Below are positions 21,833-31,117 of a stretch of 64,000 bases of DNA, piece after piece. The stretch lies in the NCBI GenBank assembly GCA_905221605.1, contig CAJNDS010002706.1, positions 147,501-211,500 on the forward strand. The letters are read 5' to 3'. Below the pieces are notes generated by a model. The model saw nothing but the letters and a program-made list of their open reading frames with translations. It was not told the DNA's origin and ran no database searches. The translations under genes were made by a program, and so were the position numbers. Each line of letters opens with the position of its first letter. Position 1 is the stretch's first letter. The DNA is from Symbiodinium natans (Eukaryota > Sar > Dinophyceae > Suessiales > Symbiodiniaceae).

Positions 21833-22390
21833 GTTGGTTGGTGAATTGATGATTCATCGCACTTTGGTGGACTCCCGAGTCCACTAAGGCACTAAGGCTG
21901 AGGAGTGGAAGGACATGATGCGTCGCCTTCAGCTTCAGCCTCATTGCGGTGCCGACGCATGGGCAAAGGCATCACGCGCTTCCTGCAACAGCGCGAAATC
22001 AACTCCAACGCCTTCGAATGCACAAGTTCTGGGCAACCATTGCGGACACGAAGCTTCAAATTCCTCCGAGTGAAGGAGTTTGCAGTCTTGGGCTTGTTGG
22101 CATCGTCAAAGCCGAGGCCAAAACACATGAGCAGCTCACGATGCGCAAAACCACTCCCAGGCTCAGAACAAGTCCCCACCATCCCCAACCTCGAAGAATT
22201 GCACGTGCGAACATTTCGAGGGAGCTCCCAGCGGCTTTTCCTCCCCAAACTAAGGACTGCAAGGCGTGTTGTTTGACGGTTGCGCCTCACTCGTGCCCGG
22301 GCTCACCTCCACCTGCCTCAAAGCCTTCACTGCCTCTTGCATAAAGAACTCTAGCGTAACAGGTTACTGAGGGCAAGTGGTCGCGTGTGA

Positions 22391-22615
22391 ATGCCGAGCA
22401 TGTGCCATGTTGTTGGATTCGTTGGACGCGTCCGTGAAGGCCGACATTGTAGCACGCGAGCCACAAATGCAGCACACATCATGTTTCGCCTACACACGAT
22501 TTACCAGCCAGGTGGAACCAACGAGCGCGACCTGACACTCAGGAACTTGCATGATCCACCACCGTCCAAGGACGTGGTCGCTGGAGTGGTTTCTAACTGC
22601 CGGCAGACCACATAA
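22391..22615 (+). pseudogene. Decayed Copia-type Gag middle fragment (tentative)
   Basis: The plus strand reads NAAHIMFRLHTIYQPGGTNE then RDLTLRNLHDPPPSKDVVAG. The pattern L.RL...YQPGG..E...L..L..P resembles the central Gag region of dinoflagellate Copia elements as I recall it. It lies 0.6 kb downstream of the other Gag-like piece on the same strand, in keeping with one badly decayed copy. The sequence between (21833-22390) has no clear frame. Confidence 0.3.
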
Positions 22616-22882
22616 GGGTGTAACCAAGTTGCTCCACAATTGCGCACAATGGTTTGCGCGGAGCCATCCCTCCCGGGAGGCAAGCAGAGTGCCACTGGCA
22701 GTGAGTGTCATAGACGTGGTGTTCTCCCCGCCAAACTCACTACCACTTGCGTAGCCTGCTCCCACTCCTCTGGAATGACGCTGCCCTCATGGCGTGAGAG
22801 GAAACTGGCGGAAATTGAGCAGCTCAAGCGCTACACCGAGGAAGGCAGGGACACGTTCTGTGCACACGCGTGCAGTGTTTTC

Positions 22883-23353
22883 CTACACAGTGCAGCGGCT
22901 CGCTCCATGGGACAGATCTGGAGCAGTTGCAGCACTCCCTGCGCTCACTGCACGCGCTGGCACCGCCTCTCGCGGTCTCTTGCACTGCTTCTGGCGCACG
23001 GGCGCAGCGGGCAGCTCAACGGAGTGCGTACGGAGACGCGCCAAGCTGGAGCGGCGGAGGCGGAAGGCTTGCTCGCCTGTCATGCAATGCGACCCACGCC
23101 ACGCACACTCCACCTCAGCAGCCTCTGCCAACTCGGCAGCCACAGCTTGGCGCGCTCTCTGGAATGACACGCGGATGCACTCGCTATCAGCATGCTCCCA
23201 CGAGGAACAGGCCTGATCGAGAAGGAGCTCCTTCATGACGTACCTGAGCTGGTGCTTGATCACAGTCGCTTGTTTAAGCTTTGCCCGATGATATCGCCAG
23301 GGCCTCACATTCTGGCTGCGACGCGGTTTTTCTAACCAATCCCCAAAGCACAC
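22883..23353 (-). pseudogene. C-terminal part of recombinase/integrase-like element protein
   Basis: The minus strand reads FGDWLEKPRRSQNVRPWRYH, then a charged helical stretch. The frame picks up exactly where the neighbouring upstream ORF is lost; one missing base in a run of G restores continuity. The later half (from about 23180) is arginine/alanine-rich and may be unrelated. Confidence 0.4.
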
Positions 23354-23832
23354 ACTTCAGTGGGATCCAACCCTCCCAGCAGTGATAGTGTAACTGGACT
23401 TTGGCGCCAGGACTTCGAACTAACTCGACGCGACTCAGCCGGTGGCAAGAGAGATGACATGGCCAGGCACACCTGGCTACGCACAGCCTGGGGCTTCAAC
23501 TCCTCACCCGAGGTGACGCGAAAACCCACACACTGCTGCAACTCCGGCTTGTCTTGCCTTCTCAACGCCTCCAGGAACATGCCACCGAAGTCGCAATTAG
23601 TGATTGAAAATCTCTGGCAACTCCAAAGAAATCCTGCCCGTAAACGGCCTTGCTTGCCGCGCACACACTCGAACAGCATGGTACACTGGTCCAACTGGAT
23701 GAGTCTGCTACGTTGCACATGCATGAAACGCACGCAGCCAGTTGCTTGACACCACGTAGCAAATAACCCTGGCCAGTCCGGATGGCTGTTGCGGTGGGCA
23801 ATTGCAATCTGCTGTTCCAACAAGAGCAGCAT
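23332..23832 (-). pseudogene. N-terminal part of recombinase/integrase-like element protein
   Basis: A 166-codon minus-strand ORF reads HPDWPGLFATWCQATGCVRF, then MHVQRSRLIQLD, a basic GKQGRLRAGF, and near its end KSWRQSPVTLSLLGGLDPTE followed by VCALG. The order (CVRFMH.QRSR ... GKQ ... SxRR..P....LG..P.E..ALG.W) is one I associate with repeated element-encoded ORFs of dinoflagellates that are sometimes called tyrosine-recombinase-like. The RR near the end would match the HxxR box, but the tyrosine is not identifiable. It is cut from its C-terminus by one missing base at about 23340. Confidence 0.45.
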
Positions 23833-23849
23833 AGCCGGCTGTGCAACTG

Positions 23850-24550
23850 GGGCCTGCTTTTTTTTTTTTGGACTGACGCCTCTTTACTACATCAGTAGCG
23901 CAGTAGGCCGGTCTTGTTGGGCTCGACATAACAGGTGAAACGAAATGAGAGCCAAACTGTACAAGCCAGCGAGCGAAAAAGAAGTCGTGACTACAAAGAA
24001 GCAACCGCTAGCGCAGAGGCCCTTATTGCAAGACAACTTATCGCAAGGCCAGCGAGGTGAGACCAATGCAAACATGAACCTACCGGCACCAATCACTCAG
24101 CTGCCCGTCACCCATAGCAATGCTGCGCCACGTCTGGTACAGACATTAAGCGAAAGTATGGGTAGGCCGTAAGGCAAGGAACCTCCGTCACCTAAACTGC
24201 TCAACGCGTCCGTAGAGACAGTCCCCACACAAGCGCCAGGGCCGTAGCAATAGCACTCAGGACTCTTTTTTGGGTTGGCAAGGAAGTTGCAAGCACACTG
24301 AAAACAGGCACAATGCACACAGAGCGCCAGAAGAGGCGCCCCCTCCCCCCCCGGCGAGCGGGGGCTGGCAAGGGGCTGGTGTGGCTACACGAGGCTGCCG
24401 TCGGCGCTGTGTGAGTCCGGGCGTCCTCACATAGCTATTAGGGGAGAGTACCCTATTTGGAGGCTCCTTGTGTTTGCGCCGAAAGTTTTGAGGCTCGACC
24501 TCATGGCCATAGGGCGGGCCTGAAGCGCTGCTTGCAAGAGGCCATATTCT
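23850..24550. other. No gene seen
   Basis: Mixed sequence with a 12-base T run at 23858-23869 and only short frames. Confidence 0.4.
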
Positions 24551-24553
24551 TAC

Positions 24554-24781
24554 AGCCCCGCGCAGCGGCCGATTTTTGAGACGGCACAAGAGCCCCAAAG
24601 GCTGCTGGCTGGCACTTGGCTCATGTGCTTCCCAGGTACCGGGAGCCTATCGGCGTGGCATGCTTAGCCTGGTGCAGTTTAAGGCCCCCAAGGCTGCTTA
24701 ACGGTCTGCAGCCAACCGCGCGTCAAGTGTGAGAGTCAAGGGGCCTTGTAACTCGGAGCCCCGCGCAGCGGCCGATTTTTG
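24554..24781. repeat. 25-bp direct repeat pair with internal hairpin
   Basis: A 25-base sequence beginning AGCCCCGCGCAGCGG and ending GATTTTTG occurs at 24554-24578 and exactly again at 24757-24781. It contains the small inverted repeat CCGC-GCA-GCGG. A partial third copy lies near 25877-25890. Confidence 0.8.
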
Positions 24782-24849
24782 TGGAGAGCACTTCAAGCAG
24801 GTTTACCCCGTGACTACACCTGATGCGGGACCCACAGCAAAGTGCAGGC

Positions 24850-25440
24850 CTAGTCACTTCTGGGCTTGCTGGAGAAGGTTGAAGCAGCAGTTCTTCACAT
24901 CTCTTCTGGGCCTGCTGGCGAAGGCTCCGGCAGCCGTTTGCGGGGCCTAATCACTTCTGGGCCTTCTGGAGAAGTTTGAGGCAGCAGTTTGAGAGGTCTA
25001 CTCACTGCTGGGCCTTCCGGAGAAGTTTTAGGCAGCCGTTTGAGAGGCCTAATCACTGCTGAGCCTTCCAGGGAAGGTTGAGGCAGCAGTTTGAAAAGCC
25101 TAATCACTTCTGGGCCTTCAGGCAACTGTTGGGACAGCAGTTTGAGAGGCCTAATCATTTCTGGGCCTTCAGAAGATGTTTGAGGCATCAGTTTGAGAGG
25201 TCTACTCACTGCTGGGCCTTCAGGAAAATTTTTTGGCAGCAGTTGGAGAGGCCGACCCACTGCTGGGCCTTTCGGAGAAGTTTCAGGCAGCAGTTTGAGA
25301 GGCCTAATCACTTCTGAGCCTTCCGGGAGGGTTTAGGCAACAATTTGATAGGCCAAAGCACTTCTGGGCCTTCCGGAGGCGCCTAATCATTCTGGGCCTT
25401 CTGGAGAAGACCTAGGCATCAGTTTGAGAAGCTTACTCCC
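24850..25440. repeat. 51-bp tandem repeat array
   Basis: About ten to eleven units. The phrase GGCCTAATCACTTCTGGGCC recurs with spacing of 51 bases (for example from 24944 to 24995), with substitutions and small deletions. Because 51 is divisible by three, a minus-strand frame stays open for 138 codons (24895-25311) as a 17-residue repeat containing RPLKLLPQTSPEGPEVI. The unit is regular enough to be a real protein repeat, but no flanking coding sequence supports a gene. Confidence 0.85.
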
Positions 25441-26209
25441 TTATCGCAGAAGCCGCAACGGTAACGAGCAAGGTGTGTCCATCGTGCTGCGCAAGATAGA
25501 CCAACGCATGTCCGTTGTATCCGGCACTCTAAGGGGGTGGCGCTGTCCATGAGCCATGGCGTTTGTTAACAGGGCCGCGCCGGATTACAGGCCGATTACA
25601 GCGATGACGCGCTTGTGGCAAGGAGTGCCCCCGCCAGGCACCCCTCCAGCATGAACAGGCTTGTTCCTGCCGGTTGTTCCAGGCACTTTTCCAGCAGAAA
25701 GCGGACGATGCCTCCGCCCTATGCTGCGACTAGCACTGTCACAAGGGTGAGGGGCAGACCAGAAACCTAAGCAGCAAACCAAACCCTAAATGCAGACTCC
25801 TGCACACCCGCCGGCTGCCACCACGCACAGAGCTGCACACAGACGAGCCCGCCAGGCTGATCAGCAAGACGCCTTCGCGGAGCCCCGCAGCGCTAGGTGC
25901 ATAATAGGCAAGTGGATGTAAGGGAGCATTTTGAGGAAAGGGAATGCTACTACAGTTTAACACTACACCCAGCACGCTTGCACCGACTGGCCAGACCGTT
26001 CGGTTGTTAATCGCCTTTGATTTGGGGAGCGGCCAGCAGACCTCAACAGTGCGATCCTGAGCCCTCCTACACCCAAAACGCAGGACAACGTGTAGAGTTG
26101 CGTCTCACACAGCCGCATGAATTGCGACTCACACAGACGCATGAGGTTTGCGCAGCATGTGCAAAACGACAGTATTAAGGCTGCACCCCAACCCGCCTGG
26201 CACGCTAGG

Positions 26210-26830
26210 GGAAAGTGCCCGACAGGACCCGGGCATGGACCTGGGCACCTCGAGCCTGTGCACCTTGAGCCTGTGCATGTGCGGGCACCTGCAAACACGC
26301 CTGACCAGGAAGGGCCTGCGCAGCTTGAACCTGTACATTTGCGGACACTTGCGAGCACGCCTGACCCGGAAGGGCCTGAGTGTGTTGGCACCTGCGAGCA
26401 CGCCTGACCCGGAAGGGCCTGTGCCCCTTGAGCCTGTGCCTTTGCTGGCACCTGTAAGCACGCCTCACCCGGAAGGGCCTATGCACCTTGAGCCTGCGCA
26501 TGTGCGGGCACCTGCAAGCACGCCTGACCCGGAAGGGCCTGTGCACCTTGAGCCTGTGCATTTGCAGGCACCTGCAAGCACGCCTGACCCGGAGGGCCTG
26601 TGCACCTTGAGCCTGTGTGGGCACCTGCAAGCACGCCTGACCCGGAAGGGTCAGTGCACCTTGAGCCTGTGCTTTTGCTGGCACCTGCAAGCCCGCCTGA
26701 CCCGGAGGGGCCTGTGCACCTTGAGCCTGTGCATGTGCAGGCACCTACAGCCACGCCTGCCCCGGGCGGGCCTGTGCACCTCGAGCCTGTGCATGTGCGG
26801 GCACCTGGTGGCAAGGCTCGTGCTAGCTAG
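26210..26830. repeat. 60-bp tandem repeat array
   Basis: About ten units of a 60-base phrase beginning CACCTGCAAGCACGCCTGAC and ending with TGTGCATGTGCGGG. The unit is 20 codons long, so long frames stay open on both strands. The plus strand includes the repeat PDPEGPVHLEPVH and reaches 368 codons by reading into the following duplicated region. Whether it is a gene exon or a non-coding minisatellite is undecided. Confidence 0.9.
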
Positions 26831-27560
26831 GGGGCGTGGCAATTGCACTAGCGCACTCCACTGTTGCAAAGAGTTGATACGCTGCACGGGTGGGAGAGGC
26901 AGGCTTGCTGCTGGGTGTAGGGCAGTTATTCGCATCAACAGGCAAAGGGCTGGTGTAAGCCACACAGTGAGCAGCACAGCCCTCACGCATGCAGTGGCTG
27001 GTATAGCCACACAGCAAGCAGCACAGCCACCGCACGCGAACTGGATGCATCAAAGGCCTAACCTTTGCTGCGTTCTCGCTCTCACTAGCAGACAAAGGCC
27101 AGCGCAATGCGCAAAGCATTCCTTGGCGTTCTCGCTCTTACTAACCAAGGGAAGCGCGCAAACAAACAAACACCCACCTTCCCCGTCCACGACGGCAAAT
27201 CAACAGCAGTCTGCGCATGTGCGGGTACCTGGCGGCAAGGCTCGTACTAGCTAGGGGGCGTGGCACTTGTACTAAGCGCACTCCACTGCTGCAAAGAGTT
27301 GATACGCTGCACGGGTGGGAGAGGCAGGCTTGCTGCTGGATGTAGGGCAGTTATTCAAAGGCCTAACCTTTGCTGCGTTCTCGCTCTTACTAGCAGACAA
27401 AGGCCAGCGCAATGCGCAAAGCACTTCCTTGGCGTTCTCGCTCTTACTAACCAAGGGAAGCGCACAAACAAACATCACCCACCTTCCCCGTCCACAACAG
27501 CAAAATCAACACAAGCAACATTTAGTGCCCTCGGCCGGGTGGGCCTGACGAGTGCAGTTT
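26810..27560. repeat. Near 420-bp direct duplication
   Basis: The sequence starting GCAAGGCTCGTGCTAGCTAG at 26813 is repeated from 27236 (GCAAGGCTCGTACTAGCTAG) through the TTTGCTGCGTTCTCGCTCTTACTA part (near 27367 in the second copy) to about 27515. The first copy carries about 110 extra bases around 26928-27045. Both copies follow 60-bp-array-like sequence, so the duplication probably included an array end. Confidence 0.85.
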
Positions 27561-27756
27561 GGGCCAGTCGAGAATGATGCACGGTGTTCAAAAGATAAAC
27601 ATTGATCTCAAACTGCGGCAAAAACATGCTCCTATCTTCACATGCACCGCAAAGTTAAAAGGTTTGGTAAAACTAATTCGCACTTGCAACATAGTGCAGA
27701 TACCTTACGCCGAAGCTATCCGTACTGCACAATGTACAAGTAAAAAGTAAGAGAAA

Positions 27757-27882
27757 GAGAACGGGCGTTCTCAATCTCAGCAAGTTGCAAGAAAGAGAAG
27801 CGTTGGAGAAAGAGAACGGGCGTTCTCAGTCTCACTAGTAAAGCAAGAAAGAGAAACAAAGAGAAAGAGAACGGGCGTTCTC
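27757..27882. repeat. Three identical palindromes spaced 55 bases apart
   Basis: GAGAACGGGCGTTCTC occurs at 27757-27772, 27812-27827 and 27867-27882, each flanked by GAGAAA on the left and CAGTCTC or CAATCTC on the right. Each can form a hairpin (GAGAACG with CGTTCTC), extended imperfectly by the flanks. Confidence 0.9.
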
Positions 27883-28227
27883 AGTCTCGACTAGTCAGAG
27901 AAAGGTGGCAGGACAACTGAGGGCTCAGTTGACGCAACTTTCGAGCGCTCAACCCACAAAGACTCAAGGGAGAGCCAATGCAGCTTGCAAAGTGTTTACA
28001 GTGCGAAATCCAAAGCCAAGCTTTGGATTCTTCTTGCAAGCGGGCGCTCACAAGGAACTGCGCAATGCTAAGAAGCCCCAGCTACAAAGCAAACACAGCA
28101 CCAAGCACACCTACGCCTCCAGGCTGTCCCAGAGGGGGCCGCTACCTATGTGTAGGGTTCCAAGCAAAGCCAGACCTTTAGCTACGGACTCCCACCCCTT
28201 CTACGGCGTCCCTGGTGGCTTAACCAC

Positions 28228-28279
28228 CTTGAGCAAAGCGGCCTTGAGCCAAAAGGGCTTGAGCCAAAGGGGGTTACGG
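28228..28279 (-). other. Tandem dinoflagellate spliced-leader relics
   Basis: On the minus strand, 28279 down to 28258 reads CCGTAACC, three C and TTTGGCTCAAG. That matches the dinoflagellate spliced leader (CCGTAGCCATTTTGGCTCAAG, known sequence) at about 18 positions. It is followed directly by GCCCTTTTGGCTCAAG (28258-28243, one mismatch to the leader 3' part) and GCCGCTTTGCTCAAG (28242-28228). A full leader followed by 5'-truncated ones is the known footprint of an mRNA that was trans-spliced, reverse-transcribed, reinserted and trans-spliced again. The retroposed gene body would start below 28228 on the minus strand; I see no clear ORF there. Confidence 0.65.
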
Positions 28280-28295
28280 GGCAACTGGGGCCTGC

Positions 28296-29009
28296 TCAGC
28301 ACCATGCCCCAAAGCTCCGGCCTTTGGCAGTTCGAAACGTGAGAGCTAGACCAAGATCTATAGCTAGGTGCAAACGCTTGCGCATGAAGCACAAAGCAGG
28401 CAACACGCGGCTGGCTGCTGGACTATCCATGACAAACTGCGCCACTTGCACAGCGGATAGGTCCGCAACACACGCTGCCTGCTGCTCTGCGAGTGACCAT
28501 GCGCGCGCCACCTTGCGCAACGTCGCTTCTTCTGCTGACAACAGTACTGGAACAATAGCATTCAGGATGCCTTGGCTGACTTCAGCACCTTGCAACTGCT
28601 TGGCGAACTTGCTGTCCTTTTGCAAAACCTACACCAGCAAACGGGCCTTGGCGTTGCTCTCTGAAAGAGGAGCAGCTGAGCTCTTTTGTGTTGCGCTTGC
28701 AGCACCAGGCACCCTGCTGGCCTGTCTTGCAGCCACGGGGCTGTTGCCGTTCGTAGAGGTTCCGCGCCTTCGCTCCCAGGCCTTGCCGGCACCGAGCAGC
28801 TGCAAGCATCGGCCACAAGCAGCAGTCCTGCCTCTTTGCTCTGCCTCCTGCGTGCTGTTGAGTAAAACGCCAACTCGCTCCAATCTCCAGCCAGCATCCC
28901 ACATGAACGCATCCATGAAAGCTTCGCCCAGCTGCAGCTGCAAGAAGGCAAGAACAAGCACGACAAGTGCACAAACAACACTCTGGGACATCTCAACAAC
29001 AGGGATCAA
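28296..29009 (-). pseudogene. Secreted-protein-like ORF broken by an in-frame TAG
   Basis: From about 28991 (minus) the frame starts MSQSVVCALVVLVLAFLQLQ then LGEAF, a classic signal peptide. It continues through a polar alanine/serine-rich region to a TAG at 28631-28629 and then stays open in the same frame for another 109 codons. The second part opens with a helical segment (GILNAIVPVLLSAEEATLRK). It is either a gene with one nonsense change, or an intron with GTAGGT donor character at the stop. No family is recognised. Its relation to the spliced-leader relics just downstream is unclear, because they lie at its 3' end. Confidence 0.4.
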
Positions 29010-29029
29010 CTCTTGACGGGGCCATTTGG

Positions 29030-29161
29030 CTTGCGCAAGAACTGATGTTCCCCGTCGTGCGTTGCGAGGTTTGATTCACCCCCCCTCCAAGGTCCTTGCA
29101 GTCTTGACTTTCCTAACATCTGGTAGGGTTTCACGGTTTTGGGGTTTAAGATTTCGGGTTT
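29030..29161. repeat. Degenerate telomere-like sequence, left flank of the large insertion
   Basis: Short variants of GGGTTT/TTTAGGG (for example GGTAGGGTTTCACGG, GGGGTTTAAGATTTCGGGTTT) lie up to the 18-bp direct repeat. The same style resumes at 46485 on the other side of the insertion. Confidence 0.6.
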
Positions 29162-29179
29162 GAAACATACGCCGGCATT
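29162..29179 (+). repeat. Left copy of 18-bp flanking direct repeat (possible target-site duplication)
   Basis: GAAACATACGCCGGCATT, identical to 46467-46484. A weaker copy differing at three of 17 positions at 46962-46978 warns that the motif may also be part of the local repeat. Confidence 0.6.
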
Positions 29180-29209
29180 GAGCCTGCGGAGTACGGGGCG
29201 TTACTGGCT

Positions 29210-29479
29210 ATGTTCAGACGTCCGCCTGGACCACAGCAGAATGCCCTTTTCACCTGGGCCAGGCCAATCATTGTGCATAGCCAGGAAGATTTTCCAATTT
29301 ACCTCATAAAAGCACATTTGGAGCAGCATCTTTTGCTTGCATGGCGTTTCACTGCCGACAAAGTCAATTTGCTTTTGCAGGCGATGTCCGATGCTGTCCC
29401 CAATGATAATGCCGTCATTCTGGAGTGGAAAGTGTGCTTCCTGATGAACGTATTGCTACCGACATTCTCGAGCATTTAG
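29210..29479 (+). CDS. Small ORF at the 5' end of the inserted segment
   Basis: An 89-codon plus-strand frame reads PIIVHSQEDFPIYLIKAHLE and then QHLLLAWRFTADKVNLLLQA, a protein-like helical sequence. No family is recognised. It is the first open frame after the left border of the segment and probably a remnant. Confidence 0.35.
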   Translation: MFRRPPGPQQNALFTWARPIIVHSQEDFPIYLIKAHLEQHLLLAWRFTADKVNLLLQAMSDAVPNDNAVILEWKVCFLMNVLLPTFSSI

Positions 29480-29879
29480 ACGAGACCATGCATCTGCTTG
29501 AGGACAATCGGCATTCGGATAGCGACATCCAATGCTGACCTTGTGCGAATACGGAACAAACGGCGGCCTAGTACATCTGTCGTTATCCATGGTCATGCGG
29601 CATCCCTGTAATGTCATGCTGTTGTCTTGACCGATTTGGACAGTTGTAGCCATTGATCATGTTTTACTGCTGATGTAGTCTCTAACTGAAGGGAGCTGAG
29701 TCAGGGGGAGTTGGGAGCAAGCTTGTTGTTGTGTGACATTCTTTGCGCTGGACGGCACGGCTCTCACCAGTCTTCCTCTACCTTGCCCCATCAATTGGGT
29801 GGGCTGCCCCTTCTTCGCCATGGCATTGCCCCTTTGGCCTGGACACCCTGCAGCCTCCTCCATTGGTCGCCCCAGGGAA

Positions 29880-30190
29880 AGCCAACTCAATAGTGCTTCT
29901 CCTCCCTAGTTGTAGACACTTCTATGTGGAGAATATGCACCCACTGCCTTGGCAGGGGGCCATAGAGTTCCTGTGGAGCAACTTGGCCTTCAAGAAGGCC
30001 GTCATTGCCTGCGCATGGCCTGTGGCGGGACAAGTAGGATCACCGCCTGCCTGCATGTTGCCTGACGGTGCTGCCTAGACCGGAAAAACAGTGTACACAA
30101 TGGAAGTTCTACCGCTCCTGTTTGGCCGTCCAACCTGATGCGAGCCCTCGCATCTCCTTGCCCACAAATCTCATGGGCCTCGGTTCTGGA
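29880..30190 (+). repeat. Left copy of internal about 300-bp repeat
   Basis: This stretch (from GCCAACTCAATAGTGCTTCT to the hairpin at 30137-30154) is clearly similar to 44781-45080. Both can be read as LLLP then HFYVENMHPLP then a WSNLA phrase, and both end in the same GATGCGAG hairpin. The copies flank the large coding region. Confidence 0.8.
30137..30154 (+). other. RNA-type hairpin, copy 1
   Basis: GATGCGAG-CC-CTCGCATC, a perfect 8-bp stem with a two-base loop, followed by TCCTTGCCCAC. The same element recurs at 44238, 45031 and 45555. Confidence 0.75.
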
Positions 30191-30879
30191 GGAACATCAC
30201 CTACCAAATTGCAATCTCCGAGGCCCATGCGACCTTCCGGGCTTGCGTTTGCATGGGCCCCATGAGGCTGCCTCCTTGCTGCCAGCCCCCACAAGCGAAG
30301 AGACAAGAATCTTAGTCTATGGCGGACGAAAGGATGTAGAGACCTTTCAACATCACCTTCGGATGCGCTACTCGGCACGGGGCAACCATCGCGTGCCTCC
30401 TGTCACAGAAGCCCTTACCGAAGACTCGCACTTTACTGCCTTCAAGGGCGACGGACGCACGCAGTACCTTGGGCCTCCGGCCTCACCATCCGCCAGGTAG
30501 TTATCAGCAAGGACCCGGAGCATGTGGTGTGGCCTGCATTGCTGAGCGACATATCGAGCTCCCGGAGTGTCGTTGGGACAGGGTAGAGTGCCTCCCTTTT
30601 TCCATTTTAATCGATTTATGCGCGCCAGGCCTTGTGTTGTCGCCAGACAGACCAGCAACCGAGGTATGCCGTGCTACTACTGTGCACGGACAAAGTAAAG
30701 GATGTCATTGTCTCCAGGTCATTGCTGTGTACATGCAGCACATTGCAGCCACAAGGAAGCCACCTGTGACGACACGCTGCATTCCTTTTCAGGTTGCGCG
30801 TTGGATGTGCCTTGCTCAAGCTCAGGGTGGCTGGCTGACTGAACGAGGTGCCCTTGTGTTAGGGTTGTTTCGCTCCTGA
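30138..30879 (+). pseudogene. Decayed coding-like region, unknown protein
   Basis: Plus-strand frames of 120 and 136 codons overlap (30138-30500 and 30469-30879). Protein-like pieces include ETRILVYGGRKDVETFQHHL, and in another frame LTIRQVVISKDPEHVVWPAL. The frames are broken by indels. It may be the original 5' coding part of the element. No domain is recognised. Confidence 0.3.
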
Positions 30880-31117
30880 CTGGCTTTTTTCTGTTGTTTC
30901 TTTGTTTGTTTCTCGCCTCTGTTTCTTCTCTCCTGTGTGTTCTGCTTGGGGTTTGGTCCTCCCCTTCTCTTGGTGTCCTCCTTTGTTGGTGTTTGGGCTT
31001 CCTGGGATCTTAGTGTCTGAAGGTCCTCGTGGTTGTCCACTGTCTGTTCGGTAGTTACTTGAGTTTGCCCGTTATGTTCGATGAGTGATGCCATGGAGTC
31101 GTATGCCTGTCAACCGT
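30880..31117. other. T-rich spacer
   Basis: A T-rich, TTTGTTTGTTTC-like stretch with no gene, leading to the first copy of the 1.63-kb repeat. Confidence 0.5.

Noticed and set aside
24895-25311. CRISPR-like array
   Set aside because: Contiguous 51-bp tandem units without unique spacers.
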